From Asterella californica (lineage: Eukaryota > Streptophyta > Marchantiopsida > Marchantiales > Aytoniaceae), in contig JAYKYS010000001.1 in assembly GCA_036924285.1 (NCBI GenBank), positions 32,549,501 to 32,613,500 on the forward strand: a stretch of DNA of 64,000 nt, given 5' to 3'. The notes under the pieces are model-generated. The model searched no databases and was not told the origin of the DNA. It saw only the letters and a program-made list of their open reading frames with translations. Position numbers and translations under genes: made by a program. Shown here piece after piece: positions 1-11,629 of the stretch (positions are counted from its first letter, which is position 1; each line of letters opens with the position of its first letter).

Positions 1-1541
1 TTACATATGTACAGAGCCAATGAAGAAAGAAGTGGCAGGACAGTAATGTCTTCCAGAAGCGAAAGCACTACATCTTTCGGGACTCTGGCGGTAAATGTTA
101 TGGACAGGGATGGAAGGTTCAAGTACGGGGTAAGGAAACCAAGAGAGGAAGGGAACCAGTTTTGGATTACTATTCCTACATGCTTCAACTTGGGACATAA
201 TTCCAGCCAGGGCTGTGAAAATACTTCGGACATAATATTGCTCGTGAGCGTTAAATCTAGTCGATGCAGATGGGGCCACCCGCTCAAGCCAGACAAAGAA
301 TCGACAGTATTATTCACCATCAGCCTTAAAGCAGTCAAGGAATGGGACATCGGCTTGATGGCATTCAGCATAGCTTTGGCACGAACTTTTAAAAAGCATA
401 GGGAAAGAGAACTCAACTTAGATGCTTGGGCAACCTGTCCTAGACCCCGATCAGTAACCCGCTTGCAGTCCAGAATCCGAAGAGTTGTGAGCAGAGGACA
501 TGCCTTGACAAAATTCAGGAGATCCTCATCACCTAGGCTCTCGCAAGATCCGAAAGTGACTTCAGTCAAGTTCTTGCAACTCAAAATCCCTCTAATTTCC
601 GTGTCCAAAAAGTAAAGCACCAGAGAACGAATGTTTGCTCCCATTCCCAACAAACAATCCATCCGGAGACCTGAGATCGACGAGGGGATATGTCCCGAGG
701 AGATATGGAGCTGAATGTCAGGGTTCTCTGCAACCATCTTAACAAGAGTTCGTAGACAGCGCCGTGCACTTTCAGCACCAAAATCCCGTTCAGACCCTAT
801 GTACAGGAACAGACGTAGCTTCCTTAGATTCCTACAATTGCTGGCCAGAGTCAAGAATCCCTTTCCAGTGAACTGGCGTAGATGGACGGTAATGCACAAA
901 GACTCGAGACGAGTACATTTCGTGGCAACGACCTCCACATCAAGATCCTTCCATACCGGAATAGTTTCGAGGTTTAACGACTGTAATGGCAAAACTTGAA
1001 ATTTGTTCATAGTCAAAGTGAGGTTGTCACACGACAAATTCCTTGCGTCCAAATCCTTAAGGCGCTTGAAAGTCTCTAAAACCGTCTGCAGCTGCGGATG
1101 CGCCTGTACATCGCCACGATTAACCAACGACAGATTTTCGACGTCAGGCCAGATTCGGCCCAGAATCCGGATGCACTCATCGTGCACGGTCAACACCGTC
1201 AGATTGCGCACACTAGGAAAAGCTCTGGCGAGCCTCACCTGATGGATTTTCTCGCGCGGGAAAGAGGGAACATCGCTCGGGAGTAAAACCAAAGTGGACA
1301 GATCCAGAGTCGTCACGTACAAGAAACAGCGCGGGACCAGGCCCAGGTGTCTCTGAAGGCCCCGCAGGACCAAGGTCTTTCTCGACTGCCGTTCATGAAG
1401 TCGGAAGGCCCGGCACACTTCGGAGGTGCGGTTTCTACAGGCGACAGACTGTATCAAGGAGAGTATGTAGGCAATGGTCGTCCACGGAAGAACGGCAATC
1501 GAAGGAGCTCCTGCGCGGAACGGCTGCACGCTTATCATCAT
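1..1541 (-). CDS. F-box/leucine-rich-repeat protein, 3' end beyond window
   Basis: An uninterrupted minus-strand frame of 513 codons begins at the ATG at 1541 (a second ATG follows at once) and is still open at base 1. An in-frame TAG lies just upstream of the ATG, which fixes the start. Residues about 17-60 look like an F-box: LPW, then hydrophobic YILSLIQ, then EVCRAFRLHERQSRKTL, matching the family pattern of Leu-Pro, helix, V-C-R. From about residue 60 onward there are many LRR-like strands such as LTEVTFGSCESLGDEDL and LTTLRILDCKRVTDRGL, spaced about 24-28 residues. By family knowledge such proteins are substrate receptors of SCF (Skp1-cullin-F-box) ubiquitin ligases; the TIR1/AFB and FBL groups have this layout. 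No ligand or substrate can be named. No intron is visible. The last repeats and the stop codon are outside the window. The LRR reading is firm; the F-box is diverged and less certain. Confidence 0.82.
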   Translation of the reverse strand, partial: MMISVQPFRAGAPSIAVLPWTTIAYILSLIQSVACRNRTSEVCRAFRLHERQSRKTLVLRGLQRHLGLVPRCFLYVTTLDLSTLVLLPSDVPSFPREKIHQVRLARAFPSVRNLTVLTVHDECIRILGRIWPDVENLSLVNRGDVQAHPQLQTVLETFKRLKDLDARNLSCDNLTLTMNKFQVLPLQSLNLETIPVWKDLDVEVVATKCTRLESLCITVHLRQFTGKGFLTLASNCRNLRKLRLFLYIGSERDFGAESARRCLRTLVKMVAENPDIQLHISSGHIPSSISGLRMDCLLGMGANIRSLVLYFLDTEIRGILSCKNLTEVTFGSCESLGDEDLLNFVKACPLLTTLRILDCKRVTDRGLGQVAQASKLSSLSLCFLKVRAKAMLNAIKPMSHSLTALRLMVNNTVDSLSGLSGWPHLHRLDLTLTSNIMSEVFSQPWLELCPKLKHVGIVIQNWFPSSLGFLTPYLNLPSLSITFTARVPKDVVLSLLEDITVLPLLSSLALYIC

Positions 1542-3250
1542 GCGATTATGCCAGCAAATCAACTAAAGCCTGCTGCGTGCGGAAGACTTCCAAAAGCGAG
1601 CATTCGAGTCTTTGACTAGTACTGTCAGGTTCTCCACAACTCTGACAGCATACCAGCTGCTGCTCCTTGACTCCCATCATCTCTCCATCACCTTCCTGCT
1701 GCTAGAACTTCCAGGCTGATAATACTCGACAATCGAAATGTGCATCGTGTTCGGTATCGGGTTTTGCTCGTCGTATGCTACCACTTGAGATACAGACTGG
1801 AGGAATTGCATCGACCAGAGATGCATCTAAGTAGCTTAAAGGTCGATGCCATTTTCATCAATGAACTATTGCACCTGCCTTACCCAAGAACGTAGCCCCT
1901 CCTCCCAACTGCGAGGAGGAAAACGATAATTTCAAAGCCCCTTCCTGGCTCCCCCTCCCTCTGCAGCCTCTCAGAAACTTTGTCGGCAAAACACATAAAA
2001 AATGACCCAAAAAAGGATTAGAGACTCAATGCCTTTTAGATAAGTCCATCAATATTCAGCAGTAGCTCTTTGACTCACAATAGCTCACAATTTCAACTAC
2101 TGATTGGTTCCCTTTACGGACAAGATTATTCTGCTTTGCGGGGCCCAGAGACGGGTTGGAGGCATGATTGGCAGATGCAGAATGGGACAAATTCACAAGC
2201 TAAGCTTATACAGCTCAGAATTTAAATTCGACACCAGTCTGAGCTCTCCAGTTGACATCATTCATTGAGTATACTCTTCTTTCGCGTATCAACTGAAAAC
2301 TCTACCCGAAGGGCATGGGTTGCTCCAGATTTTCCAGTTGATTCAAGACGTGCCAGACAAGGAAAATAATCACCAGAATTGCACCGCAACACAATGCGCC
2401 GTGCTCAGATATCGCCCCTACGACTGCTCTAAGCCCACTCCTGGCAGGCCTGCAATACAGTGGTCAAAAGAACGAATAAAACTGTCCATGACGCGACAAT
2501 AACACAGAATAAGATCCTCCTCCACAAGGCTCTACTTACCTGAAATTCCTGAATCAGTCTTACCTATATTCACTGTTCCATCTCCACCCCAGCACTCATT
2601 CATCACAAGCGTTAGGGCTACCTGGGACAGTTTCAAGTAAATGAGGGAGGGCTTCGAGAAATGCAGGTCATGAAGTACGTCATGCTGAATGGTAAGTAGA
2701 CATCACTAATGTTGGCTCAATTGCTGGCCCCACTGTTCACAAGTTCTTCTTCACTGCTTCTCCTTAGAAAGCATCTGAGGTAGGTAGGTAGGCGAGGAAG
2801 CTAAATTTACAGTGCTTTTCCTAAAGCCCCATCCACTGCCACGTCGACCGGGAAGGCTGAAATGCAAAGCTGTCACCTTCCGCAACAAGATGCATACGCG
2901 TGTTTGATGCATCAGCTACGAGCCGCTTCTGCCCGGAGTTTCCCCGCTGGTCAGAAACTTCATGCGCGTGCGCGGCGGTGAGAGAAAGTCGTTTACCGAA
3001 GGTTGAAACAATGTTGGCAAGCATCTTGCGTAGAAGTGCAGAGCTTTCGTGACTTCCCTCAGCGGAAGTCCCCATAAAAGCGCCGGAATTCACTACGAAC
3101 AGACTCCCTAGTCTGTAATGCAGATCCAGTCTGGACTCTGGAGTCTGGACCGAAGGAACACATGGTCCTTATGATCGGTCTCTCATCGGGCCCCACAGAA
3201 GACAAGATTGGGCTCACATGATCGATCCGGGAAAAGGCGTCATCTCTAGC
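1542..3250. other. Intergenic stretch upstream of the F-box gene
   Basis: This should hold the 5' UTR and promoter of the minus-strand F-box gene. I see no convincing TATA box or second gene. A 90-codon minus-strand frame at 2821-3093 has no recognisable domain and is not called. A GGTA microsatellite-like run lies near 2782-2795. Confidence 0.4.
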
Positions 3251-4570
3251 CTCTAATTATTGAGGTACTTAAGAAGTATACTTGTTGAGATAAACTTTTG
3301 GAGTTGATAACTTTTCGTGGGAGTGTTAGTTGGTGCATGTTGGGTACTGTTCAAAAGGACTTTCCAAGAGATACACAGTGCATGCATTAGATTTGGGTTT
3401 AAGGTATTTGTGTGAAGATCATACGTACTATTTCAAGTCAATTGAACCTTTTGTGTTTACGGAAGCAGAATAAGTAGAAATGCAATTGTTTTTGGATCAG
3501 CGAAGTTTAGAGCTCGTGTCTTGTTGTGTACTTCTCGCTCTCGATCTCTACAAACTTTCTACAGTTAGATACATCGCGTATCCTCAGATGCCTCTTTCAT
3601 GTAAACAAAGATACGACAACGTGCGAGTCAAGTTCAGCATCACAAATTTGACCACGTCAGCGAGAACTCTATATGTAGAGGAATAGGGACAAGCATTGCG
3701 AAGTTGAGTTCGAAGAGTTGAAGAGGAATGATTGAAGAGTGGACTATTCAGTTTTCATCTAGACATAGAGATGAAGTTTGAAGTCTATTGAGTGTCTTCA
3801 TTTGAACTCGCTCGGACTTATCACTACTTCTTGTTCGAAAGAGACTGTCATGTGATGTCACAATTTTTTCATTTCAGCATTTATATTGTTGTTTGAGCAT
3901 CGCATTTTAACTTGTTAATTATCTTCTACTTGACGATAGCCCTTCGCATGAGGGTGATGGAGCTCTTCAGTGCCATCGATGCTGAAGCGCGTCACCAAGA
4001 ATTTATCACGAATGGGAAATTTTTTGACAAAGATAGTCAACATGGACCTATTTCTCATACAAATGTTTTTAGTCTTGACTCTACTAAATGGTGTCATGTC
4101 GTGGACCGGGTTAGGATGTGAAACCGAGGTCTTGAGAATAATATTTTCTCAACTTACTACAAATATGGTTCTGACAATAGCATTGGATAGATCTTCGCAA
4201 GGAGACAAACATTGGTGTTTTATTGTCACGAATGGAGCAAAGACGAGAGAGTTATGCACAGTTTCATTTTTAGATTTTTGATGCATCATGATGTTGACGT
4301 TGCAGATCGAGTGCACTCACGTGGCACTTTCTCCTTGCGTATTGAGACGAAGCTTCACATATCCTTTTCACACTTCATATCGTCAGTCGAGACCTTTGCA
4401 CTAGCATTTCTGGTCAACTGCATTCTCGTAACTCGAATTCGAAGAGACTGCAGTCTCATCTTCGGACTACTAGACGGCACCGTGCATGACGACACTATGC
4501 ATGGTTTGTCAACAAGCAGTTATCGTACCCTCTACTTGCAAATTCCTCCTAGTGTTATATCACCTCACTA
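3251..4570 (-). other. Decayed sequence, possibly the 3' LTR of element R
   Basis: There is no coding region. It lies directly downstream, on the minus strand, of the C-terminal pol remnant of element R, which is where a 3' LTR would be. The element's 5' LTR is missing, so no LTR pair can be compared. The assignment rests on position only. Confidence 0.25.
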
Positions 4571-4804
4571 ATCATGAGAGTTTTTTATTCCTATCACATC
4601 TGGACAGGTTAGTCCGTATGGTATCGTATAGAAATTTTGCAATCGTAGTTGCTCATCGCGTATCTACTACCTCTTCATAGTAACAAAGAGAAATAGCAAA
4701 ACACACAAGGACCCATCCATCGTAAGTGTAACTTCTCTAGAAACTTAGTATATCTATTGTCATACAACAGCACTAAATCCTCATTTTTAATATCCACTTT
4801 ATGT
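4571..4804 (-). pseudogene. Element R integrase C-terminal fragment
   Basis: Read leftward on the minus strand from 4804, the frame gives KVDIKNEDLVLLYDN then LHLRWMGPCV. This is the beta-barrel/GPY-like C-terminal part of a gypsy integrase. It continues in frame the segment ending KHDKKIR on the far side of the solo LTR (6493 onward), which shows the LTR split one gene. Stops follow soon after, so the end of pol is near 4571. Confidence 0.7.
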
Positions 4805-6492
4805 CATCGTGTCTAATTTTGCGTGAATGTTATCCAGGAAAACGCAAAGTTCTTGGTTGTGGAGATGTAGTGTGTCGAACGAAGACATGCCAAAGAGAAA
4901 CAACCACAAGAACGAGCGTCGCAACGTATACCAACTCTTACTTTATATACACTCCTGATTCTTCTTCTCTAAGAAGACAAAACATAGAAACAAACCTGAG
5001 CGGTCTGTAATATGCTTAAAAACCCCCTAGATCGAGTCTTTGAATCTCAACCCAGACCCAAAACTACAAAAGCGTAGCTCAAAGCAAAAAAAACATCCAT
5101 TTGCTAACAAAAAGAGCTGCATCAGCATCACACGATTCAAACCCAAGTCCAAACAATGTCCATGTACAAACCCTTAGCTAAAGCTAGCTACCACAAGCTG
5201 TACATAACCAACTAGATCTCTAACGAACTCAAAAGGACAAAAACTGTAGCAAAGGATCCGAAATAGACATATTTGAGAACTTCCTTCTTTCACCAAACCG
5301 TCTTCAGATGTCTTCAAAACCCTAAACTCTGTTGGTCTCAAGAACTCCTAAATTTGACTCTTGACAACATAGATATCATCGATTTTTGGTCGCAAGTGAT
5401 CAAACTTTCAAAAATTCCTTCATACGGCTTAGAATCACGCACACCGTCCAAACGAATCGCCTGATCTGAGATCCGTCTTCTCTGGTAGATAGATCTAGCA
5501 CCCTAAACCCAACTAGACTCCAAACAAGTTGAGTCCTCTTTACGAAACCACATAAGAAATTTGATTGGAAGAAGTAAAAACTGACGTAAATCGACTCCTT
5601 ACGGTTCAAACTCGCTCACCACAACCAAACCAATAATCCAATCCACATATGGTGTTCTCTTATGCGTAGATGAAGACTCCCTGATCACGTAGGCACCAAA
5701 AACGAAGAGCTTGGCTCATTGATCGTGAAGAACAACTCAACTTCATGTCGTAGGCTACGAAAAATTGTCGTAAGCGCTTCTATACAAGCTAATTTCACCC
5801 ATAACTCCCAAATCACCCAATGAAACTTCGTATCGTCTTCAATTTCTTGAAGAACTCGGCGTTTTGATCCCGAGGGATCCAAGGACAGCAAGTTTGGACT
5901 CCAGAACGGTCCGAACGGTCCAACTCTCCTTCACAGATCACTGAAGCACCCAAATCTCTTCTCAGCGTCTCAATTTTATCCAGAACACACTCCTCGATCC
6001 GTCTCTTCACAAACCATCTTAACCAACACGTCGCCTGCACAGATCTGAATCTAATGACACCTTGCGTGCATGCACTGGACCTCCCAATTCCTCAAACCGT
6101 CCATCGACAGATCACAAAAACAAGCTAACTCTTTAAGTTGCCCCCTTATGTCAGTAACGTACGTGCATATTTTTACAGATAATGAACAAACAAGCCCCTT
6201 GCGTCTTTTGTATAGTGCCAAGAACTACAAATACCCAGTGAGCAATAGTAAGCTAGGGCTTAGTTTGATTTTTTCCATCTTCCGAGTCTCGTAACTTTAC
6301 CACTAGACGTCCAAATGAAGTAGACGTACAGCCCATGGAAAGTTGACAATGAGCTCTACCAGTTGATGTAATGAAAATGATGATCTGAAGTTGTGTAAAA
6401 AGCTCATATTTTAGTCTTAAGAGCGTCTTTGGAACGATAATGATAAATATCACAACTAGATTTTCAAATAAGAGTCAGTCCACGACATGACA
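4805..6492 (-). mobile_element. Solo LTR, family A type
   Basis: The sequence aligns by eye along its length with the family A LTRs in reverse orientation: the lead-in homologous to the A 3' end at 4805, the ACAAGCT/TAAGCTGGG region near 6240-6260, and the start as the complement of TGTCATGTCGTGGAC ending at 6492. The flanks are ATGT (4801-4804) and ACGT (6493-6496), a 4-bp target duplication with one mismatch. Removing the LTR restores the R integrase frame. It is much more diverged than the A2 LTRs, so it is an older insertion reduced to one LTR, presumably by LTR-LTR recombination. Confidence 0.8.
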
Positions 6493-6496
6493 ACGT

Positions 6497-7332
6497 ATCT
6501 TCTTATCGTGCTTCTCTTTCCACTTCATTTCGATAGCTTTTGTTAGTCGGTTAGAATCCTCACAATCCTCCTCAAGTGTCATCAAATCCTTGAGTCGTAG
6601 TAAATGGTTTTCCTCTACTAACAATCTATCTTCAGACAGAATTATGTAAGTAGGTACATCAAATTCAACTCGCATAGTCGATGTCATGCCATACTGGGAA
6701 AAAGGGTGTTTGATGTGTCGTTATCTTCACTGTATTTGAAATGCCCACAAGACAACCGATAACTTTGTATCCCAATCGTATGCATCATTGTCATTTTATT
6801 CAGAATCTTGCACAACTCTCTGTTAGACTTCTCCGTTAGTCCATTAGCTTTTGGATTATACGGCGTTGTCTTTTGGTGTTTTATATCAAAATAGTCTGTC
6901 AGTTCTTCTATCATCTTGTTCAAGAAATGAGTACCTCGGTCACTCACCAACTCCAGTGGGTATCCATATCGAGTAATGATTTGAGGATACAAAAACTCAT
7001 CTACAGTAGCTACATCATCTTTCTTGGTAGCTGCTGCTTCAATCATCTTCGCCGCAACTATCATAATGTATCTTCTTCGTGTGCGACGGATTGCAGGTTG
7101 TGTAGATCCTACAATATCAATATCTCATTTCTCGAATGATACTAATGAGTAGGCTTATCCACTAGGCCGTTACACCCTGAAGTATTGGGTGTAACGACCA
7201 CTAAGTGGTTGGTGTAAGCTTACCCACTCGCTGACAATTATCACACTTCTTGATGATCTCATGAACATCTTTGTACATTGTTGGCCACCAATATCCAGCT
7301 GAGAGAATCTTCTTCACTATATTCATCAGCGT
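6497..7332 (-). pseudogene. Element R integrase fragment
   Basis: From right to left this minus-strand stretch reads ILSAGYWWPTMYKDV and CDNCQRVGK (the CC half of the HHCC zinc-binding domain), then FEK-stop-DIDIVGS, then the core with ELVSDRGTHF (second Asp) and TTPYNPKANGLTEKSNREL (catalytic Glu). A TGA replaces the Trp expected in the FEKWDIDIVG-type motif. A small foldback insert breaks the frame between the zinc domain and the core. The gene is non-functional. Confidence 0.8.
7154..7219. repeat. Small foldback insertion inside the R integrase
   Basis: A perfect 9-bp inverted repeat, GTTACACCC (7169-7177) and GGGTGTAAC (7187-7195), surrounds a 9-nt loop. Weaker outer complementarity runs from CTTATCC near 7154 to GGTGTAAG near 7218. 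Taking the segment out brings the zinc-binding part of integrase next to its core, so it behaves like a roughly 65-bp insertion. It could be a tiny MITE (miniature inverted-repeat transposable element) remnant. Confidence 0.55.
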
Positions 7333-8590
7333 TGTCGTGATGTGAATCATTTCACATGGTAAATGATTCACTTCTCAGTCAGGAGTTAGCCTCTCTGAGT
7401 GAAGTTAGGACCTCAAAGAAGTTGATTTTCGAGGGAGTTATGTATTCTGAGTCCTAGTAGATTGTTTACCATGTTCATAGAGTTTTAAACTCATGGGTTG
7501 TACTTACTTGTCCCCAATGCACGCTTTCTAGCTGGTTTAAGTTATCTTTCAGGATTGCGTGTCATTAGGTAGTTTAAGATTTACGTTGGCACTTTAGGGG
7601 GGTTGACGTGGTAACCTATGAGTGAAATTAAGTTACCACGTGAATTAGGGCACTAGAGGATAGTCAAGTGGAGCTATGAACTCCCATTGGTCTATTTTTG
7701 TGTGTTGTAAAACTCTAATTTTAGAAGCAGAGATCTAAAGGAGAGTTCGAGCATTTGGTGAGAGGACTACAAAATCTAAGAGCACAGGAGGATAGAGCTC
7801 GTCGTGCCAAGTACTGTCAGTGATATTCTTGATCGATTTGGATCAGTAAACAAGGAGTTATGCCAATTTGAAGTTCAAGTTGAGTCAAAATTGCATCACT
7901 TTTGTTGGATTTGGGGTTTTGAGTGTCAATTGCAGCAGAATCAAGGAAATCGCTTCAAACCTTCGTGGTTGCGTTCAATGTCAGCAAAGCTACGACTGTC
8001 CAAAAACTTTCAAGTCATTTGAGTGAGTGAGTAATTCAGGGCGACCGCTGAAGCAGAGGGGATCTGAAAAGCTCTCAATCTAGAGCAGCAACTTCAGAGA
8101 ACGAGATCTGGAGAACCGTGTACAACCAGGAGTCCCAACTTCACAAGGATGTTCAAAATCTTGTAGACTCCAAATCCTATAAGAATCTTTGAAAGTGATC
8201 GAGCCAATTTTCTGTTGTAGGTCGAAATAGTTGTCTGAGTAGCAGAAATCGCCGCAATATCTTTACCTAGAAATTTTCTGTCCATATCTCGGTGCCATAA
8301 TTTGATCTCAATTTGAAACTTCGTGTGTGTGCTCAGTGGGGCCTCTTTTACATGTAAGAGAAGTTTAGAAGCCTAAATCTTCACATATTTCTCGATCTTG
8401 AGTGTCAAATTCCACCATATGATCTTATCATTGCTAGTTAAGCATGAACTTTGCTTCCTGAACATATCAGAAGAGCCAAGAGACCTGTATGAGTGTTTTA
8501 CAGTGTCACCTTGTAACCTGAAGCCTATCCTTTGAGTAAACCATCCACAGCTAGAAGCCTAGTGTTTCCTTGAGTAAACGTATCACAACC
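7333..8590 (+). mobile_element. Solo LTR, family B type
   Basis: It begins TGTCGTGATG at 7333. From about 7440 on it is homologous to the B1 and B2 LTRs, including the shared block at 7483-7500 (ACTCATGGGTTGTACTTAC), GTGGAGCTATGAACTCCC at 7670-7687, and the end resembling CACAGCCAGAAGCC. No internal B sequence is attached. It interrupts R between RNase H and the integrase zinc domain. The right boundary is approximate and I could not define a matching target duplication. Confidence 0.75.
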
Positions 8591-8599
8591 TTCACGGTC

Positions 8600-10258
8600 A
8601 TAACACAACCAGAAGGTTCCGCCCTTCCCAAGAAAACTCTCACCTTGATAGCATGTTCACCTTCATGTTCAGAGTGTAATGCACCTATCACTTGTGGTAT
8701 CTCATGTTCTTCCAGACACCTTCATAGTTCCTCATCAAGTCCCTTCTTGAATAGTATTCCATTCTTCAGCTCGTACGGTCTTACTTGATGTATGAAGACT
8801 GTTCGCAATGGGCAAATATTATATGGGCATTGCAATGTTTGCAAATATCTATACAAATCATAGTACTTCATGGCTGGTGCTATTGTCAGCTGAAACAGTT
8901 CTTCATCGGAAAAGTCATTTGTCACTGTATTCATGCGTTCTCCCGTCCTTAGTAGACAAGTAATCAGCATTCTCATGATGAATATCTTGTCTAGTTTGAA
9001 CTGTGAAGTTGAACTCTTGAAGTAACAACATCCATCTTGCTATCCTTCTTGACAAGTCTGACTTCTGTACTAGATGCTTCAATGCAATGATCCACATGGA
9101 AGACAAACTCATAGCCAAGAAAATAATGTCTGAACTCTTTACTGAATACATTGTTCTCAAATCCTCACGTTTAGTAGTGGTGTAGTTCTTCTCTGCTGAG
9201 CTGTCTACTCGTATAGTAGATTGGATGGTCTCTCTTCTCGTCATTTTTTTGACTGACCACTACTCCAATGACAAACGTAGAGATGTCCACGTACACGTGA
9301 AATGGTCTCTCTCAATCTGGTGATCGTATGATAAGTGCCTCCACTAACTTCTTCTTCAGTGTTTCAAACGCCTCATGTTGCTTCTCGTGCCAATTGTATT
9401 CTGTTATCTTCTTCAGTAGTTCTGTCAATGGCGCAGCAAGTATGACATTGTCTTTGATAAACCTTCTGTAATATCCAATATGTCTTAGAAAGGCTCTCAG
9501 CTCACTGATATCAGTAGGAGGTTGTAGGAAGAGTATCACACGAACTTTCTCTACATCTACATACCTCGACTATGTCCAAGAAGTATTTCTTCAGTCATCA
9601 CGAAGAACACTTTTTGGGGGTGTAACGCAAGTCTGGCTTCCCTATACTTTTGAAAAGTCTTGGCTAAACACGCTGCATGTTTCTTAGTATGTAAAAAACA
9701 CAAAATCATCTATAAAAATCTCTAAAACATTTCATAAATAATCTTGAAAAATCGATGTCATCCTCCTCTGAAAGGTAGCTGGTGCATTGCATAGTCCAAA
9801 AGACATTTTGCGATAAAGCATAAGTGTCTCAATCTGTAGTGAGGGTAGTCTTGTCCTTACCTTGCTCTCTAATGGACACTTGGTTATACCCTGAAAATTT
9901 ATCTAGAAAACTATAGCACTTTTTTTCATATACATGATTGAAAATAGTATCAGTAAAAAGTAAAGGATGATGGTATTTCTTTGTTGCTTCTTTAAGCTTC
10001 CTCAAATCTTGACAGACTCTCATTTTTCCTGTTTGTTTCTTAGGTACCACTACGATGGATGCTACCCATTCTTGAGTCTGTACGCTTTGTTGCACAAGTA
10101 TTGATCCTTCGATGAGATCAATACGATGTTGTCTCCACTACGCATGTATCCCCTTAATGTCTTCCACAGTCCAGGCAAAAACATCTTGGTAGTGGGTTAG
10201 CATCTGACACATACACTTCTGATTCTTCTCCTTGCACTACAACATAAATCTTTAACAT
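8600..10258 (-). pseudogene. Element R RT-RNase H fragment
   Basis: On the minus strand the order is DVFAWTVEDIKGIHA (leader), HRIDLIEGSILV, VVVPKKQTGKMRVCQD with FLDKFSGYNQV (RT fingers and palm), IFIDDF as the RT catalytic Asp-Asp near 9700, then FLRHIGYYRRFIKD (thumb) and a degraded RNase H ending near 8720. Several stops and shifts separate these blocks, for example the stop after IDDFVFF. The order and motifs are those of a gypsy RT-RNase H. It is not functional. Confidence 0.8.
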
Positions 10259-10260
10259 AT

Positions 10261-11553
10261 TGGTGGACGTTTTGGAGAATTGAGAAGTCCAATGCATGCG
10301 CGTAAGGTGTCATTGGATTCAGATTTGTGCATGCTACGTGTGGGTTAAGACGGTTCGTGAAGAGACGGATCGGGAGATGTGTACTGGAGAAAATTGAGAA
10401 GTAGAAGGAGATTTGGAGGGCTTCAATAACATGTGAAGGAGAGTTTGACCGTTTTGACCGTTCCGGAGTCCAAACTTGTTGTCCTTGGATCCATCGGGAT
10501 CAGAACGCCGAGTTTTTCAGGAAATTGAAGATGCTACGAAGTTTCATCGGACCGTACATGAGTTCTGAAATTGACTCGCAGGGAAGCGCTTACGTCAGAC
10601 TTTCGTTCGTCTGTGACATGAGATTAGGTTGTTCTTTGCGATCGGTGAGCCAAGCTCTTCGTTCTTGGTGCCTACGCGATCAAGGAGTCTTCATCTACGC
10701 ATAGAAGAAGACCGTACGTGGATTGGGTTGTTGGTTTGGGTATGGTGAGCAAGTTTGAGTCGCAAGGAGTCAATTTACATCAGTTTTTTGTAACCTGCGA
10801 CCAAATTTCTTGCGTGGTTTTGCAAGGAGAACTCCCAACGCTTGTTTGGAGTCTCGTTGGGTTCAAGGTAGCTAGATCTATATACCAGAGAAGACGGATA
10901 TCAGATCGGACGATCCGTTTGAGCGGTGTGTGCGGTTCTAAACCCCATGGAGGAGTTTTGGAAGGATCGGTCACTTGCGTCCGAAATTTGGAGATATCTC
11001 GGCTGTTGGGAGTCAGATCTGAAAGTTTTCTGGGCCAACGGAGTCAAGGAAGAAGACCCTTCGACATTCGAAGATCGTTTGGCGAAAAAAGAAAGTTCTC
11101 ATATAGACTTTTTTGGGTTTCTTCGCTACGAGTTTTTTCTTTTTGGTTGGTTATGTATAACTTGTGGTAGCTAGGTTTAGCTAAGAGCTTGTACATGAAT
11201 GCTGTTTGGACTTGGGTTTGAATTGTGTGATGCTGGTGCAGCTCTTTTTGTTAGCAAGGAGAAGTTTCTCTTGCTTTGAGCTACGCATCGGTGGTTTTGG
11301 GTCTGGGTTAGAGGATTCATGGACTCGTTTTAGGAGTTTTTGAAGCAGATTACAGACCGCTCTGATCTGGTTCTTAATTTTGTGTTCTTAGGATGAAAGA
11401 ACCGACAGTGAATGTAGATGAGAGTTGGTATATATGTAACGTTCGTTTTCGTACGTGTTTATTTCTTTCTTGTCTCCGTTCAGCACACTACATCTCCACA
11501 GCCATGAACCTCGTGTTTTCCTGGACATCCTTCACGCAAAAGCCGACACGATA
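10261..11553 (+). repeat. A1 5' LTR, truncated at its start
   Basis: It matches the A2 5' LTR from about 25992 to 27306 and ends in CCGACACGATA. Roughly the first 550 bp, including the 157-bp repeat region, are missing at the junction with element R. A TATA-like stretch, GGTATATATG, lies at 11428-11437, equivalent to that in A2. Confidence 0.85.
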
Positions 11554-11556
11554 CAG

Positions 11557-11574
11557 TGGTGAACTCGACGTGAA
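11557..11574 (+). promoter_or_regulatory. A1 primer binding site
   Basis: TGGTGAACTCGACGTGAA starts 3 nt after the LTR end. The leading TGG fits pairing with a tRNA CCA 3' end. The same sequence follows the 5' LTRs of B1 and B2, and A2 has it with one change. I cannot name the tRNA. Confidence 0.65.
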
Positions 11575-11629
11575 GGTCTGGGGTGGAGATTTCGTCTGTG
11601 TTTGAACCTTGAAGAAGAGATTGACAATC

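Larger units (their letters stand above)
4571..10258 (-). mobile_element. Element R: old Ty3/gypsy pol remnant
   Basis: This minus-strand pol contains, in order, a DVFAW-type leader, RT, RNase H, an integrase zinc-binding region, integrase core and C-terminal domain. It is broken by stops and frameshifts and by three insertions (two solo LTRs and a small foldback). Its 5' side ends abruptly at about 10258 against the truncated LTR of A1. A gag remnant on the same strand at 46816-48110 probably belongs to it, with A1 inserted between gag and pol; that link is inferred. Its pol differs clearly from families A and B, for example in the integrase motif TTPYNPKANG versus TTAYNPEGN. Confidence 0.75.

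Noticed and set aside
7..615. 202-codon plus-strand frame
   Set aside because: It is antisense to the F-box/LRR gene, lacks any domain, and the minus-strand frame shows clear leucine-rich repeats.
2821..3093. 90-codon minus-strand frame
   Set aside because: No domain, no neighbouring exon and no regulatory context; likely chance.
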